The position numbers and the translations under genes are program-made. Positions 42,209 to 51,293 of a stretch of 58,696 bases of DNA are shown here, piece after piece. Under the pieces are notes generated by a model. It ran no database searches. It was not told where the DNA came from and was given only the letters and a program-made list of their open reading frames with translations. The stretch comes from Sporosarcina koreensis (GTDB lineage Bacteria; Bacillota; Bacilli; Bacillales_A; Planococcaceae), in NCBI RefSeq assembly GCF_001531445.1, contig NZ_LQYA01000008.1, positions 1 through 58,696 on the forward strand, read 5' to 3'. How positions within the stretch are numbered: the first letter of the stretch is position 1; every line of letters starts with the position of its first letter.

Positions 42209-42217
42209 TACAATTGT

Positions 42218-42955
42218 TTAATTAAGCTTCAACGAAATAGAATCTGCTTCTTGCGTTACAACGATATCTTGTTGTTCAGAGCTTCCATCTATATATTTTA
42301 CATTTACTTCGATTACTATGTCTTCAACTAATACAAAATTACCATCATGAGGAATTGCAAGTGTATATTTATGTTTTTCCTGCTCATTATAGTTAACTGT
42401 GTACGTATTCCCGATTTCCTTTATACCTTGGGATATATTCGACCCAGGCTCAGTAGTAATAAAATTTATCTTTTCCGATACTAACCAGTCATAGTCTTTG
42501 ATTAATGGTAATGTAACATCCTCTACAAACTTGCCTTCGCTTAGGGTATAAGTGATTGAGTCGATATCCTCTCCGGTTATATTTAGCATAACATCTGTAA
42601 AAATAAAATTAGGTCCATCACCTCCTACACCACCTATTACACCCATTCTTTGTATTGTTGATAATTCAAAAGTAGCTTTTTCTGTTGAAAGATTTGTATT
42701 CAGCTGATTCTCATCATCACTCAATGCATAAGCCGTGATTGTAAAATTTACAACTTGGAGCTCTCCATTTTTATTGAAATATGGAATGCCAATCATAATG
42801 GACAATAGAATTGCCAATGCACTTGCTACCGGAAGCAACCTTTTAAAAAGTACTTGTCCCGATTTTCTCTTTCCTATATTCTCTTTCACACGATGTTCCA
42901 TAGCCTCTGACATTTCAATAGAAGTAACAGCATCTTTGATCTTCTCAAAGTCCAT
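42218..42955 (-). CDS. Anti-sigma factor, DUF4179-like (ECF partner)
   Basis: About 245 residues. An N-terminal cytosolic segment (DFEKIKDAVTSIEMSEAMEHRVKENI) resembles the sigma-binding region of DUF4179-type anti-sigma factors, followed by one TM helix (about 43-60) and an extracytoplasmic beta-rich domain of 180 residues. Start at 42955: AAAGGAG 8 nt upstream. It overlaps the sigma gene by 11 bp, the usual coupling. It should hold the sigma factor at the membrane until a surface signal arrives. Confidence 0.8.
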   Translation of the reverse strand: MDFEKIKDAVTSIEMSEAMEHRVKENIGKRKSGQVLFKRLLPVASALAILLSIMIGIPYFNKNGELQVVNFTITAYALSDDENQLNTNLSTEKATFELSTIQRMGVIGGVGGDGPNFIFTDVMLNITGEDIDSITYTLSEGKFVEDVTLPLIKDYDWLVSEKINFITTEPGSNISQGIKEIGNTYTVNYNEQEKHKYTLAIPHDGNFVLVEDIVIEVNVKYIDGSSEQQDIVVTQEADSISLKLN

Positions 42956-43445
42956 ATTCATTCTCCTTTCGATATCTTTCTCGAAGAAGCTCTCTTCCTC
43001 GTTGTAATCGCTTTTTTACAGCTGACGTAGTAATGGCAAGGATTTTTGCTATTTCATCGACTTTATAGCCCTCTACATAATGGAGTAACAATACAACTTT
43101 ATGTTTAGTTGGCAATCTCATAAGATGATCAAGCAAACCATAGTTCTCATTATCCTTGGAATATAGTTGCAAATCACTGATATCCATATGTTTACGAATA
43201 AAATTGTACCTTCTCATATTTTTGCAGCGATTCGTAGCAATCGTTATCAACCATGCTTTCTCATGTTCAGAATCGTTAAAAGTCGGAGATTTCGTTAGAT
43301 ACGTAATAAAAGTATCTTGTACGACATCCTCCGCATCTTTTTCATTGGATAACATAACAAGACATATCCTAAATAGCATATTGCCATATGTATCAACAAT
43401 TCGCTCTACATCAAGTTCAGCCGACCAAACTACTTGTTGCAACAT
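42945..43445 (-). CDS. ECF RNA polymerase sigma factor
   Basis: 166 residues. Region 2 (MLFRICLVMLSNEKDAEDVVQDTFITYL, WLITIATNRCKNMRR) and region 4 (LPTKHKVVLLLHYVEGYKVDEIAKILAITTSAVKKRLQRGRELL) are intact. RBS GGGGGAG close to the ATG. Upstream minus-strand sequence has ACCAACT followed about 16 nt later by GTGTTAG, a possible ECF self-promoter. Followed by its overlapping anti-sigma gene. Confidence 0.92.
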   Translation of the reverse strand: MLQQVVWSAELDVERIVDTYGNMLFRICLVMLSNEKDAEDVVQDTFITYLTKSPTFNDSEHEKAWLITIATNRCKNMRRYNFIRKHMDISDLQLYSKDNENYGLLDHLMRLPTKHKVVLLLHYVEGYKVDEIAKILAITTSAVKKRLQRGRELLRERYRKENEYGL

Positions 43446-43587
43446 CCTCTCCCCCTTTCACTACTAACACACTTCAAGAGGCTAGTTGGTGACTTTTTAA
43501 AAAAATATGTATCACTTTCAACTTCTCCATTTCCTTCATAAGTTCCTCTTAATTTACCCTAAGCTTACATTTGCTTTATCTATATGC

Positions 43588-43622
43588 AAAAAGAAACCAA
43601 CCGAGGGCCGGTTGGCTTCTTC
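43588..43622 (-). terminator. Intrinsic terminator of the FusB-like gene
   Basis: On the minus strand, AAGAAGCCAACCG and CGGTTGGTTTCTT form the stem, followed by a T-run. It resembles the central hairpins of the 146 bp elements (GCCAACC/GGTTGG) but lacks their other blocks. Confidence 0.85.
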
Positions 43623-43628
43623 ATTACC

Positions 43629-44267
43629 TTATTTAATGTTATCAACAAACTCATATAGTTTATCCAACGACCATACATGATGGTTGCAGTCGGTGGCATC
43701 TTGGCAAATGTAATTCCCTTTTTTCGTGTACGTACCTGGAATTTCACCTTTTGTTTTTGTCATGAACATGCAGACGTGCGTCAAGCGGTTACAAATTGCA
43801 CATATTTGCTTGACGTTCATTTCATCGTAAGTACCTGCGAGTCCAGCCATGCCCTTTTGGGTAGGTGCTATCATATACCTTTTCTTCGTTCCAATATCAT
43901 CGAAACTTAAAAAGGACATTCTATTAAAGTCGAAACCTTCCGTGGGCAGCTTCATTTTTTTCACTTTCGGGAACAGCTTTTTCAGCCTTTGCTCCGAAGG
44001 TTTGGTGAACGGAATGACGTAGGATTCCAAGTCCAATAAGAATTGTTCGGCCTCTTCTTTATCTGTAATCTCTACAATTTTGTTGAGAATTTCTCTTTGC
44101 TCGTCTGTCACGTCCGTAAACAAATCAGTCACTTTTTCAATAGAAAGTGATTCAAGGGCGCCAATGACGTGTTTGTCATTCACCGTTGCGTGGCCATTCA
44201 CGAGTTGTTGTACTTGTCTTTTAATGAAATTATATTGATCGTTTCTTAGAAATTGTTCATCATTCAT
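43629..44267 (-). CDS. FusB/FusC-type elongation factor G-binding protein
   Basis: 212 residues, the family's length. A helical N-terminal domain (to about 80) is followed by the FBP C-terminal treble-clef zinc domain: IKLPTEGFDF.., CAIC (with CNRLTHVCMF), and C..D..CNHH late. Four Cys/His ligands are visible. Such proteins bind EF-G, speed its release, and can give fusidic acid resistance. Chromosomal homologues in Bacillales are common, so resistance is not assured. RBS AAAGGAG; terminator 43588-43622. Confidence 0.9.
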   Translation of the reverse strand: MNDEQFLRNDQYNFIKRQVQQLVNGHATVNDKHVIGALESLSIEKVTDLFTDVTDEQREILNKIVEITDKEEAEQFLLDLESYVIPFTKPSEQRLKKLFPKVKKMKLPTEGFDFNRMSFLSFDDIGTKKRYMIAPTQKGMAGLAGTYDEMNVKQICAICNRLTHVCMFMTKTKGEIPGTYTKKGNYICQDATDCNHHVWSLDKLYEFVDNIK

Positions 44268-44351
44268 TTCTGTTAGCTCCTTTGTTTTTCATTACATAAT
44301 AAACAAAGCGCAAAGCTTTCAATTCAGAAATGGAAACCTTCCTATAGGCGA

Positions 44352-44447
44352 TTAAACGTCCATTCGCCCCATGCAAAGTATCGCCTTTTCCTCATTCGGC
44401 TTTGCATGAGTTTTGTTAGAAGCTGGCAATGCCATTTGATTTGCCAT
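44352..44447 (-). CDS. 31-residue small protein with a strong ribosome binding site
   Basis: GGGAGGTGAT lies upstream of the start codon, almost the complete anti-SD complement and the best RBS for a short gene in the window. The frame ATG 44447 to TAA 44352 encodes MANQMALPASNKTHAKPNEEKAILCMGRMDV. It is hydrophilic, with one Cys. A small spore or regulatory protein is possible; no family recognised. The RBS strength is the main evidence, with a GTG two codons upstream as an alternative start. Confidence 0.45.
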   Translation of the reverse strand: MANQMALPASNKTHAKPNEEKAILCMGRMDV

Positions 44448-44556
44448 CTTCACATCACCTCCCGATATGTAGCCTTATCGATGCTACGTCAATTATCATA
44501 CTGCTTTCTGTTTTTCGTGACAAGAATTTTTGCCATACTCGCACTTCTGAAGATAT

Positions 44557-44946
44557 TTATGATGGATCTGATTTCCTCTCCAATACTCCGAGAAAGTTCT
44601 TTCTGTATGAGAACAACAAATAGCCAAGGGCAATAACAAGCAGGACGGCGAGAAGGAGTAATGAATGGTCGAGGAACAGATGGAGTAATAAAATATTGAA
44701 GATGATTGGAGCTAAAATTGCAATGGCCATTGGAATAAATCGGTTGAGTAGCAACAAGATCCCGCAAATTACTTCTAATGATTTTTCTACAATAAGAAGA
44801 TATTTAAACTCGAATAACGCCATTGCTTCAGGGCTCGTTGCGATGAACGGCTCCATGTCGAAGATGACAAAGTAGCCGTTAATTCCTGCGACTAAAAAAA
44901 CGACGCCTAAAAACAACCTGCTTATGTGAATGAGTACTTTTGTCAA
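44557..44946 (-). CDS. Small DoxX-like membrane protein
   Basis: About 129 residues with four hydrophobic segments (HISRLFLGVVFLVAGINGYF; LIVEKSLEVICGILLLL; MAIAILAPIIFNILLLHLFL; LLLLAVLLVIALGYLLF), matching the four-helix DoxX layout. Function in bacilli unclear (thiol/redox or respiration-linked). TTG start at 44946 has GGGGAGG 8 nt upstream; the GTG three codons earlier overlaps the site. Confidence 0.65.
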   Translation of the reverse strand: MTKVLIHISRLFLGVVFLVAGINGYFVIFDMEPFIATSPEAMALFEFKYLLIVEKSLEVICGILLLLNRFIPMAIAILAPIIFNILLLHLFLDHSLLLLAVLLVIALGYLLFSYRKNFLGVLERKSDPS

Positions 44947-45052
44947 CTTGCACACCTCCCCTCTCCCCTGAATTCATACACTTTTCATACTCCTTTATCC
45001 TACGAAATAACGCTCTATAAGATGAAGGTGAAATCAAGGAGAGGTCACGTCG

Positions 45053-45577
45053 TTACTTACTCAAAGCTGTTGCTACACTACTTGCGCTACGCAAATTGGC
45101 TACGTGGTTGGAGCTATTCTCCCATTGGCGCATAAGCTCGATTTGCCTATTTTTGAGTTCTATATCCGGCTCCGCAATCATTTCGATTTTATTAAACTTG
45201 GCTTCAAAAATAGCAGCATCCTTCATCTTTTGAAAACCGCCAAATCCTAAGTCATCATTCAGCAGCCAGACTACTCTTTGGATTTTCGCAAAAAGAATTC
45301 CGCCTGTGCACATCGGACACGGTTCCAATGAACTGTATAAAGTGAACGTTTTATTATGTATTTTTGCGTCAAAGATGGCTTCCCCCGCATTGCGAATCGC
45401 TTCAATTTCAGCATGCGCAGTAGCGTCTTGAGCCGGATGCACCCGGTTGCGCCCTTTCGCAATTATGTTGAATTGGTCATCCACTAGAATCGCTCCAACA
45501 GGATACGTATTCTCCTTGAGAGCGAGCTCCGCCTCCTCCAGTGCCATTTGCAGAATATCTCGATCCGTAATCATCAT
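45053..45577 (-). CDS. Nucleoside/nucleobase deaminase (CDA superfamily)
   Basis: 174 residues. Zinc motifs HAEIEAI (catalytic His, Glu) and PCPMCTGGIL (two Cys) place it in the guanine/cytosine deaminase-type CDA group. Start has GGAG upstream; two adjacent ATGs are possible. Its C-terminal tail (WENSSNHVANLRSASSVATALSK) is longer than typical and may be unstructured. It stands alone. Confidence 0.88.
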   Translation of the reverse strand: MMITDRDILQMALEEAELALKENTYPVGAILVDDQFNIIAKGRNRVHPAQDATAHAEIEAIRNAGEAIFDAKIHNKTFTLYSSLEPCPMCTGGILFAKIQRVVWLLNDDLGFGGFQKMKDAAIFEAKFNKIEMIAEPDIELKNRQIELMRQWENSSNHVANLRSASSVATALSK

Positions 45578-45667
45578 CCACCAACTCCTTTTGCCTAATC
45601 ATCATCTTCTCCATCAAAATCCCCCGTAACGTACACGACATTCAAAATGCTTTTCCTGAATAGGCAA

Positions 45668-46460
45668 CTACGTAAACTTACGCAAAAACTGACCAAGCAG
45701 TACATTAAAAGAAACTGGGTTGTCTTGGTTGGAGCAGTGCCCTGCATCTTTAATCCAATGAAACTCACAATATGGCTCATGCTTTGCCCATTCCGGGGCC
45801 GTCTTTTTGATATTCCCTGTATCGTCGTGTTCTCCGCACACAAGCAGCATCGGCTTATTAATTCGATAGTCTTTCTCAAAGTGTAAACAGGCTGCTGTTT
45901 CAAGAAAAATTTTCGAAAAATCTTTTTTACCTACCATTGAAAAAGCATCTTTAAGATACTCCTGCACTTCCAATTTCACCGCGCTTGCACGAGCGCTTTG
46001 TGCAATCATGGCGTTCCACGGATAAAGTTTAACGATAAATGGCGCCATCTGGATCGACAACTTCTCTCCAACGGAAAGCTTCCACGTGTTGCATGCGCAG
46101 TCAATCAATACAAGTTTCTCTACCTTGCCTGGGTAATAAAAGACCATCTCTTGCGCCGTATTCCCGCCCATGGATTGACCAATGAAAGTCGCTTTTTCAA
46201 TCCCTTCAATCTTCATAATGGCCAATAACGAGCAGTTTTATACTGAAGTCAGCGCCCATCGGCCTGGATAGACCATGCCCTCTCGCATCCCACATCAGTA
46301 TTCCATACATAGGATCGAGATCTTTGACTTGCTCACTAAACATTCTATGATCAGCGCCTGCGCCGTGTAAAAAAATGAGCCATGGTCCTTTATGACCGGG
46401 TGTAATCCAATAATGGATAAGGCATTGATTCTTTTCTAGAATTTTTTCCACTACTGCCAT
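45668..46460 (-). pseudogene. Alpha/beta hydrolase, frameshifted
   Basis: Two overlapping frames form one hydrolase of about 260 residues. The first (from 46460) has the oxyanion-side motif LIFLHGAGADHRMF and ARGHGLSRP. The second (to 45668) has the nucleophile elbow GQSMGGNTA, then PMLLVCGEHDDTG and the catalytic His region IKDAGHCSNQDNP. The shift lies at about 46210-46225. Each half is otherwise undamaged, so this may be recent, or a sequencing error. Confidence 0.8.
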
Positions 46461-46485
46461 TGCAGTTCACCCACTTCCATCTTGT

Positions 46486-47241
46486 TTATTCAACCGGAGG
46501 CCAGTACAGATTCACAATTTCCATTAACCGTTCAGCGCTTTCCGTGGATACGTTCTCCGCTAATCTAGCTCCTGCGAGGATCGGTGACCATTGCAAAATT
46601 TCATCTTTCGACAATCCGCTTTTTCCACAATACAACCGTAAATAGAGTTCCGCCACTTCCGCAGATAGTTCTGAATACAAAAGATATGTCCGGCACACGT
46701 CAGCACGGATATCTCCAGCGCTCGCATCCACCCAATCGATAATCGTCACTTTATCATCCGACATTATCACATTTAATAAATGAAAATCCCCATGGCAAAG
46801 CCTGTTTTCGTATGTCATCGAATCCAATTTCCTTAGTAACTCTGCTTTTTGAATATTACCCAAATAAGGGGCTGCCTCAAGTTGCCGACTTAATTTTCGT
46901 GACATCGGTTCAAAGGATTCAGCATGAATCTGATGGATTTCTCGCTGTATATCAATGGAAAGATCTAAGTAATACTCCGCCTGATCCATGTTTGCAAAAA
47001 ACAGCTCCCCAATTGTTTTCCCTTCGATATATTCCATAACAATCGCTTGCTTTCCGTCTATTTTCGTGACGTCTAGTACTTTTGGAACGGAAAGTCCGCA
47101 TGAGTAAGCAAATCGTTGTTTATTCGCCTCGTAAGTCGATTCGGTATGTGGTAAATGATCCTTAAAAACTTTTACGATCTTGTTTTCATGAAGATAGATT
47201 TCAGCGGTGTTTCCGAATGCAATCGGATTCCCTATAATCAT
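46486..47241 (-). CDS. Phosphotransferase, APH/choline-kinase-like fold
   Basis: 251 residues. Kinase-like motifs: IVKVFKDHLP (Lys), IVMEYIEGKTI, catalytic loop LCHGDFHLLNVI (Asp, Asn) and VTIIDWVDASAGD (metal Asp). Brenner motif present, so active-looking. Substrate could be an aminoglycoside, other antibiotic or a cell metabolite; nothing here decides. RBS GGGGG 7 nt upstream. Confidence 0.85.
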   Translation of the reverse strand: MIIGNPIAFGNTAEIYLHENKIVKVFKDHLPHTESTYEANKQRFAYSCGLSVPKVLDVTKIDGKQAIVMEYIEGKTIGELFFANMDQAEYYLDLSIDIQREIHQIHAESFEPMSRKLSRQLEAAPYLGNIQKAELLRKLDSMTYENRLCHGDFHLLNVIMSDDKVTIIDWVDASAGDIRADVCRTYLLYSELSAEVAELYLRLYCGKSGLSKDEILQWSPILAGARLAENVSTESAERLMEIVNLYWPPVE

Positions 47242-47259
47242 TTGTTATCCCCCAACAAC

Positions 47260-47748
47260 TTAATTATCAACCTTAAGCGGAATTAACCCTCGACCGATTA
47301 CGTTAGCAGAGACCGGCTTCTTCCCGATTTCCCTAGCCCATACCGACAGCTGCCCGATATGATGAATTTCATGCGCGATAATATGCCGCATAACCTCACC
47401 CCAGGCATCTGTCACAATCCGGCCATCGGGCATCGTATCCTGCAGCACGTTAAGCTCCATATGTTCCTCCCAATTCCCGACAAACACCTCCACTTCGGGC
47501 TTAAATCGGGCATCCAGCTCCCGGACTCGCTGCAGACTTCTAAAGTCTTTAAAGTTCTCTTGATAATCCGGCTTCCCTTGCAGCATCCGGATCCAACTCC
47601 ATTCCACATCGATAATATGGAACAACGTCTCTAAAATGTTGCCCACCCCACCAGTACGGGTTCGGAGCAGCTCCGCCTCCTCCACCTCTTCACACCAGCG
47701 ATACCAATCCTCTCTGACTTGCCAATTGTACGCAAATAATGTTTTCAA
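47260..47748 (-). CDS. DinB/YfiT-like four-helix metal-binding protein
   Basis: 162 residues. The DinB His triad is in place: HIIDVEW in the second helix and HEIHHIGQL in the third. Such proteins are putative metal-dependent thiol S-transferases. TTG start at 47748 with AAGGAG. It sits 18 bp upstream of the phosphotransferase start, so they probably share a transcript. Confidence 0.88.
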   Translation of the reverse strand: MKTLFAYNWQVREDWYRWCEEVEEAELLRTRTGGVGNILETLFHIIDVEWSWIRMLQGKPDYQENFKDFRSLQRVRELDARFKPEVEVFVGNWEEHMELNVLQDTMPDGRIVTDAWGEVMRHIIAHEIHHIGQLSVWAREIGKKPVSANVIGRGLIPLKVDN

Positions 47749-47763
47749 ACGATCACTCCTTCA

Positions 47764-48297
47764 TTAGCTCTTCAAAACCGAAAATACCCGCGCATCAAAT
47801 GATTGTCCACCTTGGAACAGATAGCTGCGCAGGATGCCTTCTTGTTCAAACCCATGCTTTTCTAATAACTTAATGGAAGCCACATTGTCCATGAACGTGA
47901 CAGCTCCCATTCGATGCAGACCCATTTCTGTGAATGAATAATGCAAGACTGCCTTCAAAGCTTCAGAAGTAATGCCTGTTCGCCAAAAATCTGGATGCAT
48001 CTCAAATCCGATTTCCGCACGTTTCATTCCTTTTGAAAGATTATTCAAACCAATTGTTCCCACGAAACGATTATCTTCTTTCCGTATAATAGCCCACCGC
48101 ATGCTGTGACCTGTTAAAAAACTATTCTTGAAACGCTCAACCAACTTTTCCGCCTGCACCAATTCAGTCATCGGATCCATTCCATAATACTGAACGACCG
48201 CCGGATTTGAAAAATTGTCAAATAGTCCCTGAGCATGCTCCTTATTGACCTCTACAAGATGCAGCCGGTCTGTTTCTAATACAGGAAATGTCATCAT
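47764..48297 (-). CDS. GNAT acetyltransferase, RimJ/RimL-like
   Basis: 177 residues. Start FPVLETDRLHLVEVNKEHAQGLF, acetyl-CoA motif EIGFEMHPDFWRTGITSEALKAVLHYSF, and ASIKLLEKHGFEQEG. AAGGAG 6 nt before ATG 48297. Same family as the gene at 32365 but clearly different. It leads the DinB/phosphotransferase run. Confidence 0.87.
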   Translation of the reverse strand: MMTFPVLETDRLHLVEVNKEHAQGLFDNFSNPAVVQYYGMDPMTELVQAEKLVERFKNSFLTGHSMRWAIIRKEDNRFVGTIGLNNLSKGMKRAEIGFEMHPDFWRTGITSEALKAVLHYSFTEMGLHRMGAVTFMDNVASIKLLEKHGFEQEGILRSYLFQGGQSFDARVFSVLKS

Positions 48298-48408
48298 CTG
48301 CAGCTCCTTTTTCGATAGCACTCATAATTATTGTAAAAAGTTACTAGATTTCTTTATATAGAATAACACAATTTTGGAAATTGTCATTATAAAATAAGTA
48401 CACATTTC

Positions 48409-48554
48409 GGTGCCTGTGCAACACACATTTATGACAATTCAATACAATTTATATACATGCAGAAAAAAGCCAACCAAAAGTTGATGTGGTTGGCTTCTAT
48501 ATTTATTTTATTCAATTGTAGTGCATTGTCTGAGTTGTTTTTCGCACAGGCACC
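48409..48554. repeat. Palindromic element copy 7 (146 bp)
   Basis: Left end TTTCGGTGCCTGTGCAACA, right end GCACAGGCACCGAAA: here the terminal palindrome extends 4 bp beyond the GGTGCC. The central stem AGCCAACC/GGTTGGCT is perfect. It is 18 bp from the sodC stop codon. Confidence 0.9.
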
Positions 48555-48572
48555 GAAAAGATTCTGAAATCA

Positions 48573-49193
48573 TCATTCCACTACGCCACAAGCGATGCGG
48601 TCACCGGAGTTGCCGGATGGCTGGGTTTTTCCGTCGTCTGCTTCTGCATGGATGACGACGGCTGTACTGCCTTCATGGAATAATGAATTTTCCTCTCCAG
48701 CCAATAATGTAAGATTTTCAACGAAGAATTCTTCCTTCGCAGTACCGTCCGGACCTACTTCGAGGTTTGGCAAGTCGCCGGCATGCGATCCACCTTCGTG
48801 ATCAAGTCCATGGCTTGCTTCCGTCGGATTGAAATGCCCTCCTGCCGATTCGAAGTCCGGCGCTTCACAAACCCCTTTTTCATGGAAATGAAATCCGTGA
48901 AGACCTTCAGGCAAATCTTTCGCGTCCACCATGACCCGCAACGCATCCTCTTCCTCTGTCAATTCCACAGTTCCAACCGGCTTTCCGTTGCCATCCATTA
49001 GATTGACGGTAACAAATGGCAATTTATCATCCTCGACTACATCCACTTCAGTCGATCCCGTCGTATTCTCGTCATTCATATCACCATCTGACGTCCCTTC
49101 TGTTTCAGTAACCGAGTCATCCTTTTCATCGGCACAAGCTGCGAAAACAAAAGCACAGATGAGGATCATTGTAATCCATATCCATTTTTTCAT
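48573..49193 (-). CDS. sodC: Cu/Zn superoxide dismutase-like lipoprotein (SodC)
   Basis: 206 residues. Signal peptide with lipobox FAACAD, an acidic linker, then the SodC beta-barrel. Metal ligands are all visible in order: HFHEKG (two copper His), GGHFNP (bridging His), HEGGSHAGDLPN (zinc His and Asp), and VVIHAEADD (last copper His). Disulfide Cys in GVCEAP and ACGVVE. B. subtilis YojM lacks a copper ligand; here none appears missing, so activity is likelier. Start at 49193, GGGAG 9 nt upstream. Confidence 0.92.
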   Translation of the reverse strand: MKKWIWITMILICAFVFAACADEKDDSVTETEGTSDGDMNDENTTGSTEVDVVEDDKLPFVTVNLMDGNGKPVGTVELTEEEDALRVMVDAKDLPEGLHGFHFHEKGVCEAPDFESAGGHFNPTEASHGLDHEGGSHAGDLPNLEVGPDGTAKEEFFVENLTLLAGEENSLFHEGSTAVVIHAEADDGKTQPSGNSGDRIACGVVE

Positions 49194-49334
49194 ATCCACA
49201 CGCTCCCTCTAGTAAAGTATTAACACTTATACAATTCACTATTTTTCGTGTGCTAAACGGAAATCATCCAAAAGAGCCCTAACCGATCATTCGAAATGGG
49301 ATGTATTGACAGCAAACCGAGTAAGATTTCCCAC

Positions 49335-49371
49335 AAAAAAAAGGAACAGGCCTACTTTCCTGACCTGTTCC
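49335..49371 (-). terminator. Intrinsic terminator of ahpF
   Basis: On the minus strand, GGAACAGG and CCTGTTCC with a 13 nt loop are followed by eight T. It lies 25 bp past the ahpF stop codon. Confidence 0.88.
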
Positions 49372-49395
49372 CATTCAAATCTATTGATGTTCCAA

Positions 49396-50925
49396 TTAAT
49401 TCCGTACGAGATAATCAAACGCGCCTAGCGAAGCAGTTGCGCCGGATCCCATGGAAATAATGATCTGCTTAAACGGACTATCGGTGCAGTCTCCCGCAGC
49501 AAATACACCAGGGACATTTGTTGCACCGCGCTTATCAACGAGGATCTCGCCGAATTTATTGCGCTCAACTGAATCACCCAGCCAATCCGTATTTGGTACA
49601 AGACCGATTTGAACGAATACGCCTGCTAGCTCGACATGCTTTTCTTCGCCTGACTCACGATCGACGTAAGAGATTCCATTTACTTTATCCGTACCGGTGA
49701 TCTCTTTCGTTTGAGCATTCGTAACGACAGTGACATTCGGCAAGCTTCGTAAACGCTCCTGTAAAACAGAATCAGCTTTCAACTCAGAGTTGAATTCAAG
49801 AACAGTTACGTGATTAGTAATTCCAGCAAGGTCAATTGCCGCCTCGATACCAGAGTTCCCGCCACCTACAACCGCAACGTCTTTTCCTTCGAATAAAGGG
49901 CCATCACAGTGCGGGCAGTACGCAACTCCTTTATTCCTGAATTCCGCCTCACCTGGAACGCCGATATTACGCCAGCGTGCACCTGTTGAAAGGATGACGG
50001 ATTTACTCTTCAATATAGCTCCGTTTTCCAATTCAATTTCAATAAGATCTTTCTTCTCTAAACGTTTCGCACGCACCAAATTCATCACGTCGATGTTATA
50101 GTCTTTTACATGCTCCTCAAGGCTAGCAGCAAGTTTAGGACCTTCCGTACGATTCACGCTAATGAAGTTCTCGATCGCAGCCGTATCCAAAATCTGACCG
50201 CCGAAACGCTCGGCAACAATACCTGTACGAATCCCTTTACGAGCCGCGTAGATTGCCGCACTCGCACCTGCTGGACCGCCGCCGACAACGAGAACATCAA
50301 ACGGATCTTTATCAGCGAATTCCGATGCATCCGGGCCGCTTCCAAGCTCAGCAAGGATTTCTTCAATCGTCTTACGCCCATTCGTGAACGGTTCCCCATT
50401 CAAGTAAACCGTCGGAACAGCAAGGATGTTTTTGCTTTCCACCTCTTCTTTAAACGCCGCGCCGTCAATCATCGTGTGCGTAACGTTCGGGTTCAATACG
50501 CTCATAAGGTTCAGTGCTTGTACAACTTCCGGACAGTTTTGGCAGCTTAAGCTGATATAGGATTCAAAGCGGAGCTCGTCTTTGATATTTTTCACTTGCT
50601 GGATCACTTTCTCATCCACTTTAGGAGCTCTGCCGCTCACTTGCAATAAAGCGAGCACCAATGAAGTGAATTCGTGTCCAAGCGGGATGCCGGCAAATGT
50701 GATGCCAGTATCTTCTCCAATACGGTTGACACTAAAGCTTGGCGTTCTTTCCAATTCTGCCATTTCCACTTTAATGTGGGACGACATTGTAGCCAATTCA
50801 TCCACTAGTGCCGCCATCTCACGCGACACCTTATCTTCTCCAACGCTTACTTTTAGAAGTACATCGCCCTCCATCAATTCAAGATACTGGGCTAATTGTG
50901 CTTTAATATCTGCATCTAACATCAT
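49396..50925 (-). CDS. ahpF: Alkyl hydroperoxide reductase subunit F (NADH:peroxiredoxin reductase)
   Basis: 509 residues. An N-terminal double-thioredoxin-fold domain has CQNCPEV (redox CxxC), then a TrxR-like core: FAD site [17 protein letters not shown], active disulfide [12 protein letters not shown](P) [10 protein letters not shown] and [16 protein letters not shown]. It passes electrons from NADH to AhpC. AAGGAG precedes two adjacent ATGs. Separated from ahpC by the 368 bp structured element, unusual for this operon. Confidence 0.95.
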   Translation of the reverse strand: MMLDADIKAQLAQYLELMEGDVLLKVSVGEDKVSREMAALVDELATMSSHIKVEMAELERTPSFSVNRIGEDTGITFAGIPLGHEFTSLVLALLQVSGRAPKVDEKVIQQVKNIKDELRFESYISLSCQNCPEVVQALNLMSVLNPNVTHTMIDGAAFKEEVESKNILAVPTVYLNGEPFTNGRKTIEEILAELGSGPDASEFADKDPFDVLVVGGGPAGASAAIYAARKGIRTGIVAERFGGQILDTAAIENFISVNRTEGPKLAASLEEHVKDYNIDVMNLVRAKRLEKKDLIEIELENGAILKSKSVILSTGARWRNIGVPGEAEFRNKGVAYCPHCDGPLFEGKDVAVVGGGNSGIEAAIDLAGITNHVTVLEFNSELKADSVLQERLRSLPNVTVVTNAQTKEITGTDKVNGISYVDRESGEEKHVELAGVFVQIGLVPNTDWLGDSVERNKFGEILVDKRGATNVPGVFAAGDCTDSPFKQIIISMGSGATASLGAFDYLVRN

Positions 50926-50966
50926 GAAATCTACTCCTTAACTTATACTTTAGCTCAACATAATTC

Positions 50967-51214
50967 GGCATGATTGCCTTAGATGTTGAATCGAATTAAG
51001 GTACGCGGTCTAAGTTCGCGACGTCAATGAGGATGGCAACCTAAGTACGCCACGTCCTAAAAGTGCCTTAATTTCCGCAAAGAACGCAGAAATACGGCAA
51101 ATCGAACCCTTCGCTGTTCGATTGGCAATAGTTGCATGACCCGCATCGTGCGGCCCTCAACGACCGCATGACCAGCATCCTACTGGCCTCAATTCAACAT
51201 CTAAGACATCTGCC
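50967..51214. repeat. ~250 bp structured element with terminal inverted repeats between ahpC and ahpF
   Basis: CTTAGATGTTGAAT (50978-50991) is the exact complement of 51192-51205. Outside them CGGCA (50967-50971) and TGCCG (51211-51215) also pair, with different spacing. Inside are a near-repeated pair CTAAGTTCGCGACGTC / CTAAGTACGCCACGTC and two similar hairpins (GACCCGCATCGTGCGGCCC; GACCAGCATCCTACTGGCC), each followed by TCAA, plus AATCGAAC/GTTCGATT (51115-51135). No ORF. It looks like a second structured repeat family. Confidence 0.65.
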
Positions 51215-51221
51215 GAAAACT

Positions 51222-51263
51222 TATCAAAAATAAAGGGAGCCCCTATCCCTAAGGAAGGGGGCC
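51222..51263 (-). terminator. Terminator/attenuator between ahpC and ahpF
   Basis: On the minus strand, GGCCCCC..GGGGCTCC form a GC-rich stem of about 8 bp with an AAGGGATA-type loop, followed by CTTTATTTTT. It should leave most transcripts as ahpC only. Confidence 0.65.
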
Positions 51264-51293
51264 ACCCCCATTATTCCGCTATCGCGAAATGAA

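Noticed and set aside
43588..43622. A tenth copy of the palindromic element
   Set aside because: Only the central GCCAACC hairpin resembles the family; outer arms and side blocks are absent, so it is a normal terminator. Its likeness may hint at the origin of the element's centre.
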